NCBI GenBank assembly: GCA_902543145.1
Contig: CACBXG010000007.1
Span: 1 to 64,000, forward strand
Direction: 5' to 3'
DNA: 64,000 bases
Source: an uncultured SAR116 cluster alpha proteobacterium
GTDB lineage: Bacteria; Pseudomonadota; Alphaproteobacteria; Puniceispirillales; Marisalimonadaceae
How positions within the stretch are numbered: position 1 is the stretch's first letter; every line of letters begins with the position of its first letter. The translations under genes were made by a program, and so were the position numbers. The notes beneath the pieces are model-generated. The model saw only the letters and a list, made by a program, of their open reading frames with translations. It was not told the origin of the DNA and searched no databases. Of this stretch, positions 27,020-35,558 are shown in pieces.

Positions 27020-29035
27020 ATGGCGCAAAATACCAAAAAATTAGTTTATAACGAAGTTAAAGAAATTAGTTTCTTTGATGAATTACTAGAATGGAACAAA
27101 AATAAATCAATTTATTATTGGATTATAGTTCTTTGCTCTTGGTTGTCAGTTGGATTAGCATTTTACCATTTATTTGTTGCAGTTTATGGAACTCCGGAAG
27201 GTAGATCTTTTAGATCTATACATCTATCTGCAATGATGGTTTTAGCAGTATTTATTTACCCTCTTTTTCGAAAGAATATTAAAGATCCTGTAATTATAAA
27301 AAATGACTCAAAGGGTAATTTTTTAAGATCTCTTGGTTTTTGTTACGATCTCATAATTATACTTTCGATAATTTTTGTCCAGTTATGGACAACTTGGGAT
27401 GTGGAAAACTTTATGATGAGATATGGGGACAAATATATTGGAGATATAATTGTAGGCTCCATACTTATATTTATTGTTTTAGATGCAACAAGAAGAGCAG
27501 TCGGTTGGGCTATGGTATTTGTTGCAGGTTTTTTTATGTTACATGCTTTATATGCACATAAGTTCTTTGGTTTTTTTTATGGTCCTCCAACAAGGTTAGC
27601 AAAGTACATAGACACTCTATTTATGACATCTGATGGGATATATGGGATACCACTTTATGTTGCATCAACGTATATTGTTTTATTTATTATATTTGGTGGA
27701 ATTCTAATAAGATCAGGTGTTGGAAGATTTTTTGTTGACTTAGCAGTTGCTCTAACTGGCCATAGGACCGGAGGACCAGCAAAAGCTGCTGTGGTAGCAT
27801 CAGGAATGACTGGAACAGTTTACGGATCTGCTGTCGCAAATGTTGTAACGACTGGATCATTCACTATTCCATTGATGAAAAATTATGGATATAGAGCAAA
27901 ATTTGCTGCTGCAGTTGAAGCATGTGCTTCTTCGGGAGGACAGATTACTCCTCCAATAATGGGTGCTGCTGCATTTATAATGGCAGAATTTTTGGAAGCA
28001 CCTTATTCATATGTAATTTTAGCAGCAATAATTCCAGCTTTTTTATATTTTACTACAATTTATTTTATGGTTCATGTTGAAGCTGAAAAACATGGTATAG
28101 AAAAAATTGACAAATCTGTTTTACCAAATGTAATTGAAGTTCTTAAAGGTGGAGGACATATGTTACTTTCACTTGTTGTTCTAATAGGACTTTTAATTTA
28201 TGGGAAAACTGCTATGACTGCTGGTTTTTGGAGTATTGTTTCTGTAATAGTTCTTAGTTTTATTAAAAAAAACACAAGGATGTCAGTCGTTGATTTATTA
28301 GGAGCCTTTGAAAGTGGGATAAAATCCACAGTTCCAGTTACTATTGCCTGTGCATGTGCTGGAATTATTATTGGGTCAGTGTTTGTGTCTGGACTTGGAT
28401 TAAAATTCACGCAATCAGTTATAGATTTGTCAGGAGGTGTTTTATTTATTCTATTATGTCTGACCGCAGTCTCAGCAATAATTCTTGGTATGGGTATGAC
28501 TACTACAGCCGTTTACATTACTGTCGCAGCACTAATAGTTCCTTCTTTGATTGAGTCTGGAATAATGCCAATTGCAGCTCATATGTTCGCATTTTATTTT
28601 GGTGTTGTTTCAACCATTACCCCACCTGTTGCCCTTGCGTCATTTGCAGGTGCTGCAATTGCAAAGTCTCCTCCAATGGCAACTGCTGTTGAATCAAGTA
28701 AAGTTGGAATAGCTAAGTATATAGTACCCTTTGCTTTTGTTTATAATCCATCATTATTAATGGAAGGGCCAATAATATGGAGCATATATAGTTTAATTTC
28801 GGTTCTTCTTGCTTATTGGAGTATGACATTAGGCCTTGAGGGTTGGTTTAATGGTAAACTAAACGTATTTAAAAGAACTTTAGCAATACTTAGTTCGGTC
28901 ATATTATTAGTTCCACCCTTACAATATATTTATGGGATAGATGGTATTTACTTCAATTTTTTGGGAATATTTATTCTTATGATAATATATTATTTACAAG
29001 GAAAACTTAATTTCAACATGAAAGTTACTACATGA
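27020..29035 (+). CDS. fused TRAP transporter permease (4TM-12TM, TAXI type)
   Basis: This 671-residue inner-membrane protein fuses the small and large TRAP membrane subunits, as is standard for TAXI systems. The first quarter has about four hydrophobic helices. The large domain includes GMTGTVYGSAVANVVTTGSF, EACASSGGQITPPIMGAAAF and STITPPVALASFAGAA, typical of the DctM-like transporter with its helical hairpins. It would use an ion gradient, usually Na+, to drive uptake of the ligand held by the receptor at 26007. It overlaps the small gene at 29032 by an ATGA, so the two are translationally coupled. Confidence 0.93.
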   Translation: MAQNTKKLVYNEVKEISFFDELLEWNKNKSIYYWIIVLCSWLSVGLAFYHLFVAVYGTPEGRSFRSIHLSAMMVLAVFIYPLFRKNIKDPVIIKNDSKGNFLRSLGFCYDLIIILSIIFVQLWTTWDVENFMMRYGDKYIGDIIVGSILIFIVLDATRRAVGWAMVFVAGFFMLHALYAHKFFGFFYGPPTRLAKYIDTLFMTSDGIYGIPLYVASTYIVLFIIFGGILIRSGVGRFFVDLAVALTGHRTGGPAKAAVVASGMTGTVYGSAVANVVTTGSFTIPLMKNYGYRAKFAAAVEACASSGGQITPPIMGAAAFIMAEFLEAPYSYVILAAIIPAFLYFTTIYFMVHVEAEKHGIEKIDKSVLPNVIEVLKGGGHMLLSLVVLIGLLIYGKTAMTAGFWSIVSVIVLSFIKKNTRMSVVDLLGAFESGIKSTVPVTIACACAGIIIGSVFVSGLGLKFTQSVIDLSGGVLFILLCLTAVSAIILGMGMTTTAVYITVAALIVPSLIESGIMPIAAHMFAFYFGVVSTITPPVALASFAGAAIAKSPPMATAVESSKVGIAKYIVPFAFVYNPSLLMEGPIIWSIYSLISVLLAYWSMTLGLEGWFNGKLNVFKRTLAILSSVILLVPPLQYIYGIDGIYFNFLGIFILMIIYYLQGKLNFNMKVTT

Positions 29036-29217
29036 ATAAAATATTTATTGGCAAACCAATTCATTGGTTAATGATCATAATTGCAACAGCTATAATTTTT
29101 GCATGTGGAATTAACAAAATGCATGTTAGCAATTTCAATTTATTTATTTCTATAACATTTATTTCCGTTGCCATTCTAATTTTTCTAATACTAAAAACTT
29201 CAAAACAAAAGAATTGA
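29032..29217 (+). CDS. small two-helix membrane protein coupled to the TRAP permease
   Basis: This 61-residue protein has two predicted membrane helices, about residues 12-27 and 35-55, with a short linker and a lysine-rich C-terminus. Its ATG overlaps the TRAP permease stop (ATGA), the usual sign of translational coupling and the main evidence that it is real. I do not recognise the family. A small accessory or stability subunit of the transporter is the natural guess, since the next gene is 65 bases away and belongs to another system. Confidence 0.6.
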   Translation: MNKIFIGKPIHWLMIIIATAIIFACGINKMHVSNFNLFISITFISVAILIFLILKTSKQKN

Positions 29218-29282
29218 TTACTTAGATTTCTTTGTTATCCTCATTTTTAATTTATTAAACTTTAATTAAATCAGGTGTTTTA

Positions 29283-30839
29283 ATGGCAAAAAAAGAATTA
29301 GACATTCTTTTAAAAGCAACAAAAATTTGTAAATCTTTTGGTAATTTTGTTGCAAATCAAAACATCGATATTTCTATCGCTAAAGGACAAATACATGCTC
29401 TCTTAGGAGAAAATGGTGCTGGCAAATCAACCTTAGTAAAAATATTTTATGGTGTACTTCAGCCAGACAGTGGATCAATTGAAATTAACAAACAAAAAAT
29501 TTCTATAACATCACCTAACATAGCCCGCAAAAATGGAATAGGAATGGTTTTTCAACATTTTTCTCTTTTCCCTGCCCTCACAGTTGCAGAAAATATCCTA
29601 ATCGCACTAGATAATAAAATTAAGTTTAAAAAAGTAGTTGATCAAATATCGAAATTGTCAAAAGAATGGGAATTATTTGTTGATCCTTTAAAATTAGTTA
29701 GTGAGTTATCAGTTGGTGAAAAACAAAGAGTAGAGATTATTAGATGCTTAATGCAAAATCCAAGTTTATTAATAATGGATGAACCAACATCAGTTCTTAC
29801 TCCTCAAGAAATCAAAAATTTATTCAAAATTTTAAAAAAACTTGCATCTTCTGGATGTTCTATACTTTATATCAGCCATAAATTAGAAGAAATTATCGAG
29901 TTGGCGGATGAAGTAACTATTTTAAAATCAGGTAAATCCATTGCATCAATTGATGCTAAAAAAACAACAACCAATTTTTTAGCAGAGACAATGGTTGGTA
30001 AAAAAATTACTGAATTAAAAAAAGCTATTAGGTCAAAATCAAAAAAAATAGCATTTGAGGTAAAAAATTTAAATAAGATGAAAGATCATGAGTTTGGGAT
30101 TTCGTTAAGAAATATAAATTTACAGGTTAATTATGGAGAAATTTTAGGTGTTGCTGGAATTGCTGGTAATGGACAAGTAGAGTTGATGGAAATCTTAAGC
30201 GGTGAAATTAATAGCAAAGATAATGACCAAATACTTTTGGAGAAAATACCCATTGGTAAAACTAATATAAATGAAAGAAGGAAACTTGGAATTGAAACAA
30301 TACCAGAAGAGAGGACTTTTCACGCTACAGTTCCAAACTTGACATTAAGTGAAAATACATTCCTTACTTATTTTTTCAAATATAGTAATACAAAAAGTTG
30401 GATAACTAATCTATTAAATAATCCTAAAAACAGCTTAGATGAAAGTAAAAAAATAGTAAAAAACAATGATGTAAGGTGTCCCGAAACAAATCCTTTAGCT
30501 AGTCAATTATCCGGAGGAAATTTACAAAAATTTATTCTGGGAAGATCTTTAGCCAACAATCCTAAAGTTGCGATTTTTTCTCAACCTACGTGGGGTGTTG
30601 ATATTGGTGCTGCAACTGCAATTAGGCAAAAATTATTAGATCTCTCTCAAAGTGGGAAAGCAGTTATCTTAATAAGTCAAGATTTGGAAGAAATTTTTGA
30701 ATTATCAGATAAGATTTGTGTAATCAATGAAGGTGTCTTGAGTGAAATATTTGACGTCAGAGATATAACAGCAACAGATGTTGGATTGTTAATGGGTGGT
30801 AAAAATAAAAAAATTCAAAAAATGGAACCTATTAAATGA
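29283..30839 (+). CDS. BMP-type ABC importer, tandem ATPase
   Basis: This 518-residue protein contains two ATPase modules, as in ribose and nucleoside (NupO-like) importers. The first has Walker A GENGAGKST, signature LSVGEKQR and Walker B LLIMDEPTSVLT. The second has GVAGIAGNGQVELME, a degenerate Walker A, and signature LSGGNLQKFILGR, the usual asymmetric pair. Together with the two permeases and the BMP-family receptor that follow, it forms a complete importer expected to take up nucleosides or related purine compounds. It overlaps the next permease gene by an ATGA. Confidence 0.92.
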   Translation: MAKKELDILLKATKICKSFGNFVANQNIDISIAKGQIHALLGENGAGKSTLVKIFYGVLQPDSGSIEINKQKISITSPNIARKNGIGMVFQHFSLFPALTVAENILIALDNKIKFKKVVDQISKLSKEWELFVDPLKLVSELSVGEKQRVEIIRCLMQNPSLLIMDEPTSVLTPQEIKNLFKILKKLASSGCSILYISHKLEEIIELADEVTILKSGKSIASIDAKKTTTNFLAETMVGKKITELKKAIRSKSKKIAFEVKNLNKMKDHEFGISLRNINLQVNYGEILGVAGIAGNGQVELMEILSGEINSKDNDQILLEKIPIGKTNINERRKLGIETIPEERTFHATVPNLTLSENTFLTYFFKYSNTKSWITNLLNNPKNSLDESKKIVKNNDVRCPETNPLASQLSGGNLQKFILGRSLANNPKVAIFSQPTWGVDIGAATAIRQKLLDLSQSGKAVILISQDLEEIFELSDKICVINEGVLSEIFDVRDITATDVGLLMGGKNKKIQKMEPIK

Positions 30840-31915
30840 TCACTTTCATACCAAGAGATAAAGTTTCAAAAAACTGGATAATTATAGCACCTATATTATC
30901 AATATTTTTTACAATATTTTTTGGCTTACTAATTTTTACGTTCCTAGGCTACAATCCACTAGAAACTCTTTATCAAATCTTTGTATCTCCTTTTTCAAGA
31001 ATAGATCGTATCAGTGATATATTAGTTAAGGCTTGCCCCCTAATTATCATCGGCACGGGTTTGATGTTATGTTTTAAATCTAATGTTTGGAATATTGGAG
31101 CTGAAGGTCAATTTATTATGGGAGCTTTGTTAGCTGGATTTATAGCATTGTCATTTCCAAATATTGAAACAAAATTCTTTTTACTGATTACTATCTTTGC
31201 TGGATTTGTCGGGGGAGCATTATGGGCATTTATACCAGCGATTTTAAAAACTAAATTAAATGTAAATGAGATTTTAGTAAGTTTAATGCTGGTTTATGTT
31301 GCAATGTTATTTATAGATTTTATTGTAAGAGGACCATTGCGCGATCCAATGAGCTTTGGGTTTCCATTATCTAAACCCTATCCTGAAGGGGCATTGATAA
31401 ATAAGATACCTTTTCCAGGAATTGGTTTTCTTGGACAACTTCATTATGGGATTTTATTAGTTGTTTTATTAATACCTGTTTCTTGGATTTTTGTTAATAA
31501 AACGTTAGGTGGATTTAAAATCAATGTATTAGGATCTGCACCACAAGCAGCAAAATTTGCAGGTTTTAAACAACATTCAATTACTATAACTGTCCTTTTA
31601 TTATCTGGTGGTTTGGCGGGGGTGGCAGGGGTAATTGAAGTGTCAGCAAATATAGGTCAATTACAACCAGAGGTGTCTTTTGGCTATGGGTTTACAGCAA
31701 TAATTGTTGCCTTTCTTGGAAGGTTAAGCCCTATTGGAATTTTGTTCGCTGGAATAATTATAGCAACAGTAAAGCTTGGTGCTGATAATGCTCAAATGAC
31801 TATGGGTATTCCAAAAGTAGTAACTGGTTTATTTGAAGGTATTTTGCTCTTTTTTTTGTTAACAGGGGAAACTCTTCAAAAATACAAAATCAAGTGGTCT
31901 GAAGGTAAAAAATAA
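30836..31915 (+). CDS. BMP-type ABC importer permease 1
   Basis: This 359-residue membrane protein belongs to the BPD_transp_2 family used by ribose and nucleoside importers. About nine hydrophobic segments are seen; conserved stretches include NVWNIGAEGQFIMGALLAGF and LSGGLAGVAGVIEVSANIGQ, with GYGFTAIIVAFLGR near the C-terminus. Start and stop overlap its neighbours (4 bases with the ATPase, 1 base with the second permease), so the three are tightly coupled. It forms half of the membrane channel. Confidence 0.92.
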   Translation: MITFIPRDKVSKNWIIIAPILSIFFTIFFGLLIFTFLGYNPLETLYQIFVSPFSRIDRISDILVKACPLIIIGTGLMLCFKSNVWNIGAEGQFIMGALLAGFIALSFPNIETKFFLLITIFAGFVGGALWAFIPAILKTKLNVNEILVSLMLVYVAMLFIDFIVRGPLRDPMSFGFPLSKPYPEGALINKIPFPGIGFLGQLHYGILLVVLLIPVSWIFVNKTLGGFKINVLGSAPQAAKFAGFKQHSITITVLLLSGGLAGVAGVIEVSANIGQLQPEVSFGYGFTAIIVAFLGRLSPIGILFAGIIIATVKLGADNAQMTMGIPKVVTGLFEGILLFFLLTGETLQKYKIKWSEGKK

Positions 31916-32826
31916 TGGAAGCATTAATCTTAACAATTATAGCAACTTCAATCCCATTATTACTTGCAGCAATAGGTGAACTAATCGCTGAAAAAAGTGG
32001 TGTTTTAAATCTTGGAGTTGAAGGTATGATGTTAAGTGGAGCTGTAGGAGCTTTAGGAGCAGTTTTGTGGCTTGAAAACCCTTATTATGGAATAGTTGCC
32101 GGAGCCTTATCAGGTATAATTATAGCATCAATTTTTTCTGTTTTTACAATTAATTTCATGACTAATCAAGTTGCTACTGGCCTAGGTTTAACGATTTTTG
32201 CCACCGGTCTTACTGGTTTAGCAGGTGCACCTTTGGTTGGCAAAACCATTCCCTCTTTACCTAAAATAGAGATTTTTTTATTATCAGACATCCCTGTAAT
32301 TGGTAATATTTTATTCAAACAAGATTTTGTAGCCTATTTATCAATAGCAATTATTATTTTTATATCTTTCTTTTTAAAATATTCAAAACCAGGAATTATT
32401 TTAAGGGCGGTTGGAGATGATCATGAAAGCGCACATTCAGTAGGATATCCAGTAAAAAAAATAAGATGGTATGCCACTTGTTTTGGTGGAATGTGTGCAG
32501 GAATTGGAGGTGCTTATATTCCTTTGGTGTTAACACCACATTGGTCAGAGGGCATGACAGCTGGTAGAGGATGGATTGCACTGGCTTTAGTCGTCTTTGC
32601 TTCTTGGATACCCTGGCGCATTATTGTTGGAGCTTTAATATTTGGAGGAATAACTATTGCACAACTAGTTGGACAGGCAAGGGGTTGGCCTATCCCTTCA
32701 CAGTTACTTTCAATGATGCCATATTTAGCAACAATTATTGCATTAACAATGATTTCAGGAAGATTATCTAAAAATAATAGTGTTATACCGTCGTCACTTG
32801 GTAAACCTTTTTTTGGGAGTCAATAA
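31915..32826 (+). CDS. BMP-type ABC importer permease 2
   Basis: This 303-residue membrane protein is the second BPD_transp_2 permease of the importer. It opens with PLLLAAIGELIAEKSGVLNLG and VEGMMLSGAVGALG, the classic start of the short nucleoside permease, and has SVGYPVKKIRWYATCFGG in the loop and GWIALALVVFASW later on. Its ATG shares one base with the TAA of permease 1. A 113-base gap with its own promoter separates it from the receptor gene. Confidence 0.92.
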   Translation: MEALILTIIATSIPLLLAAIGELIAEKSGVLNLGVEGMMLSGAVGALGAVLWLENPYYGIVAGALSGIIIASIFSVFTINFMTNQVATGLGLTIFATGLTGLAGAPLVGKTIPSLPKIEIFLLSDIPVIGNILFKQDFVAYLSIAIIIFISFFLKYSKPGIILRAVGDDHESAHSVGYPVKKIRWYATCFGGMCAGIGGAYIPLVLTPHWSEGMTAGRGWIALALVVFASWIPWRIIVGALIFGGITIAQLVGQARGWPIPSQLLSMMPYLATIIALTMISGRLSKNNSVIPSSLGKPFFGSQ

Positions 32827-32883
32827 AATTGCTAGAAATATTTGCAATTATAAAATATTATTAAAATGTTAATTTTTTTTTAA

Positions 32884-32911
32884 TTGTCATTTATTTTATT
32901 AAGTCTAATAT
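32884..32911 (+). promoter_or_regulatory. candidate promoter for the BMP receptor gene
   Basis: TTGTCA at 32884-32889 and TAATAT at 32906-32911 are spaced by 16 bases, about 29 bases before the receptor ATG. A GAGGTG ribosome-binding site follows. This would allow the receptor to be made in excess of the membrane parts. Confidence 0.5.
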
Positions 32912-32939
32912 TTTTATAAATTTAAATTGAGGTGCTGAA

Positions 32940-34064
32940 ATGAGAAATATTGTTATTTTACTAGGTGTACTTGTAATCGGTGCAGTTGGATTTTTATTTT
33001 ATCAAGACAAATCTGAAATACCTGTTGCTGAAAAAGAAACATCTGTAACTAAGGTAGGATTTGTATATTTAACAACACCTGGAGATCATGGCTGGACATA
33101 CGCACATGAACTTGGAAAACAAATGGTTGAAAAACGATTTGGCAAAGATGTTAAAGTCTCAGTGGTTGAAAATGTTCCTGAAGGTCCAGATGCAACAAGA
33201 GTAATTAGAGAATTAGCTAAAGGGGGTAATGAAATTATTTTTACTACTTCTTTTGGATACATGGATCCAACATTAAAAGTCGCTAAAGAATTTCCTGATG
33301 TTAAGTTCGAGCATATTACAGGCTACAAAAGATCTAAAAATGTTGCCACTGGCAATATTCGTTTCTATGAAGGTAGATATATACAAGGTGTGGTAGCTGG
33401 ATTAATGACTAAAACAAATAAGATTGGTTATATTGGGGCTTACCCAATAGCAGAAGTTATAATGGGAATAAATGCTTTTGCACAGGGATTAAGATCTGTG
33501 AATCAAGATGCAACAATATCTGTTATATGGGCAAATACCTGGTATGATCCCGTAAAAGAAGCAGACTCAGCAAAGGTACATATTGCTGAGGGAGCTGATA
33601 TTCTTGCGCAACATACAGACTCCCCCGCTATGCTTCAAATAGCTGAAAAGGAAGGTGCGTTAGGTTTTGGCCAATCTACTGACATGTCAGCATTTGCACC
33701 TAAAGCTCAATTGTTTGCTTCAATTAATAACTGGGGCCCATACTACATAAAGAAAATTGAAGAACTAAGAAATGGAAAGTGGAACACTGGCGATGGTCCT
33801 GACCATTGGGCTGGTAACGTTTGGGGCGGCTTGAAATCAGATATGTTAATAATATCAAAATTCCAAAATATGCCTGATGAAGTTGCTCAAAAAGCTCAGG
33901 AAGCGCTAGATGGTATTAAAACTGGTAAAATAAATATTTTTGCTGGTCCATTAATTGATAATACAGGTAAAGAAATTATTCCTGCAGGTAAAGCCCTAGA
34001 TGATGGTGCTTTATGGGGAATGAATTATTACTTACAAGGTGTGGATGGAAAAGTTCCAGGCTAG
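32940..34064 (+). CDS. BMP-family ABC substrate-binding protein
   Basis: This 374-residue periplasmic receptor is of the basic membrane protein (PnrA/TmpC-like) family that binds nucleosides or purines. It begins with a hydrophobic stretch (about residues 4-20) that lacks the lipobox cysteine, so it is secreted or anchored by its signal segment instead of lipidated. The ligand-domain start VGFVYLTTPGDHGWTYAHELG and the later WAGNVWGGLKSDM and AGADILAQHTDSP-like region (EGADILAQHTDSP) are family features. It is the last gene of the importer and is followed by a strong terminator. A nucleoside or purine substrate would fit the catabolic island in this window. Confidence 0.9.
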   Translation: MRNIVILLGVLVIGAVGFLFYQDKSEIPVAEKETSVTKVGFVYLTTPGDHGWTYAHELGKQMVEKRFGKDVKVSVVENVPEGPDATRVIRELAKGGNEIIFTTSFGYMDPTLKVAKEFPDVKFEHITGYKRSKNVATGNIRFYEGRYIQGVVAGLMTKTNKIGYIGAYPIAEVIMGINAFAQGLRSVNQDATISVIWANTWYDPVKEADSAKVHIAEGADILAQHTDSPAMLQIAEKEGALGFGQSTDMSAFAPKAQLFASINNWGPYYIKKIEELRNGKWNTGDGPDHWAGNVWGGLKSDMLIISKFQNMPDEVAQKAQEALDGIKTGKINIFAGPLIDNTGKEIIPAGKALDDGALWGMNYYLQGVDGKVPG

Positions 34065-34073
34065 TTTTAAGTT

Positions 34074-34106
34074 AGGTAGCTATAAATTTTATGGCTACCT
34101 TTTTTT
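34074..34106 (+). terminator. intrinsic terminator of the BMP importer operon
   Basis: AGGTAGC (34074-34080) pairs with GCTACCT (34094-34100) around a 13-base AT-rich loop whose ends can also pair, followed by six further T. The ATG of the next gene (34091) falls inside this hairpin. Confidence 0.75.
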
Positions 34107-34801
34107 CAAATTCTGTGTATAAAAATTTTGTAAATTTTTTATTATTTTTTTCATTAACAATTTTTTTACCTAATGTTTGTTTTTCAGAAATTAATATTTC
34201 TAAAGTTAAAAACAAAGTTTATGTATTAAATATACATGGAAAGAGATTTTTTCTTAATGAAGATAATAACATAACATCTGGTGATTATTTAAGTACCAGA
34301 GAACAACCTGCTTATATAATTTTCCAAGATAATACAAAATTATGTTTTTCTTCAAATTCATCTTTAAAAGTATCAAAAAATAAAAATCAAGTAAATTTTG
34401 ATTTCAAAAAAGGTTCAATATTGTTTTCAATAAACAAAAAGTCATATGAGCAATACAATTTAAATTTCTTTTTATACAATTTAGAAAATATTGAAGATAT
34501 TATTATTCTCTCAAAAAAAAATAATCTAGAAATAACTAATTTCAAAAATAATTTAAGTCTTTCCTATAAGGATGAAATTAACAAAATTAGTTTACCTTCA
34601 TTTACTATTTTAGAATTGTCACATAATGGAAAAGTTTCTAAAAAAAAGATATTAGATATTAATAAATTTCCTAAAGTCATTTTAGAAGATTGCATGATTA
34701 AGCTACCTAAAACTAAAAAGAATAAAAATAAAAACTTCAATCTTAAATATGGATGTATTTCTCAAAATGGAAAATTGGTATGTGGTAACAAATACAATTA
34801 A
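34091..34801 (+). CDS. secreted FecR-like domain protein, function unknown
   Basis: This 236-residue protein has an N-terminal Sec signal (hydrophobic 14-32, cleavage near CFSE). The segment about 40-110 resembles a FecR domain: NIHGKRFFLNEDNNITSGDY, then LSTREQPAYIIFQDNTKLCF, then SSLKV and FDFKKGSILFSI, the usual pattern of a threshold-and-beta-strand repeat. The rest is lysine- and asparagine-rich and unrecognised, with three cysteines near the C-terminal end. The ATG lies within the terminator hairpin of the upstream operon; a GTG at 34115 would avoid it and still keep the signal peptide. The gene converges on the TauE gene with a 6-base gap. FecR-like folds occur outside iron sensing, so no function is claimed. 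Confidence 0.6.
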   Translation: MATFFSNSVYKNFVNFLLFFSLTIFLPNVCFSEINISKVKNKVYVLNIHGKRFFLNEDNNITSGDYLSTREQPAYIIFQDNTKLCFSSNSSLKVSKNKNQVNFDFKKGSILFSINKKSYEQYNLNFFLYNLENIEDIIILSKKNNLEITNFKNNLSLSYKDEINKISLPSFTILELSHNGKVSKKKILDINKFPKVILEDCMIKLPKTKKNKNKNFNLKYGCISQNGKLVCGNKYN

Positions 34802-34807
34802 TAAAAT

Positions 34808-35551
34808 TTAAAAATTTAGGTAAATTATCCTTAATGCAATAAATGCTAATAAAAATAGAATGATTTTGTCAAAGATATCTCTCGACATATTTTTAGCAAA
34901 CCAAGAACCAAGTGGCATAAAACTAATCAAAACAATTGTAGACACAACACTAAGTACAGTGATCTCAAAATTAAAAAAATCATAATAATACAAAGTAGGA
35001 AATTGAAAAACAGACATAACACCAAAATAAACTGAAATAGTTGGTATAAACTGGTTTCGCTCTAATTTCATAGAATTTAAATAAGTAATTGATACTGGAG
35101 CTGAAAGGCCAGCACTACCTTGCAACACCCCACCTCCAGCACCCATTATAAAAACTAATTTAGTAGCTCTTTGATAGGTTAATTTCCACTTAGGAACAAT
35201 TAACTTGAGCGTTATATATATTATTACAATTAAAGCAACTGAAAGTGTAAGTATTTTTATAGGTAAATTAATTAATAAAATTGTTCCAACAAAGGCGCCA
35301 ATACCACCGCCTATAGCAAATGAAATAGTAAAGAAAAGTGGAAGAATTGTTTTTCTAAATTGATAAATCTGGCTAATATTAGTTAATAAATTAGGTAAAA
35401 CCATGATTACTACTGCTAATCGAACATCATAAAATGCAGCTATCACAGGAATTGTTATTATAGGCGCTCCCGCACCAGTCGCACCTTTAAGTGTTCCTGC
35501 TAAAGCAAAAGCAGCTAAAATTGCACAAATCGTAATTGGATCAAAAGTCAT
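34808..35551 (-). CDS. TauE/SafE-family membrane exporter
   Basis: This 247-residue protein has about eight hydrophobic segments and the family halves GTLKGATGAGAPIITIPVIA and GAGGGVLQGSAGLSAPVSIT. Members move sulfite, sulfonates or other organic anions across the inner membrane. It is the last gene of a four-gene minus-strand operon, 7 bases after the oxidoreductase gene, so it probably exports or imports a small acid connected with the aldolase and dehydrogenase upstream. Substrate cannot be read from sequence. Confidence 0.85.
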   Translation of the reverse strand: MTFDPITICAILAAFALAGTLKGATGAGAPIITIPVIAAFYDVRLAVVIMVLPNLLTNISQIYQFRKTILPLFFTISFAIGGGIGAFVGTILLINLPIKILTLSVALIVIIYITLKLIVPKWKLTYQRATKLVFIMGAGGGVLQGSAGLSAPVSITYLNSMKLERNQFIPTISVYFGVMSVFQFPTLYYYDFFNFEITVLSVVSTIVLISFMPLGSWFAKNMSRDIFDKIILFLLAFIALRIIYLNF

Positions 35552-35558
35552 AAAATCT

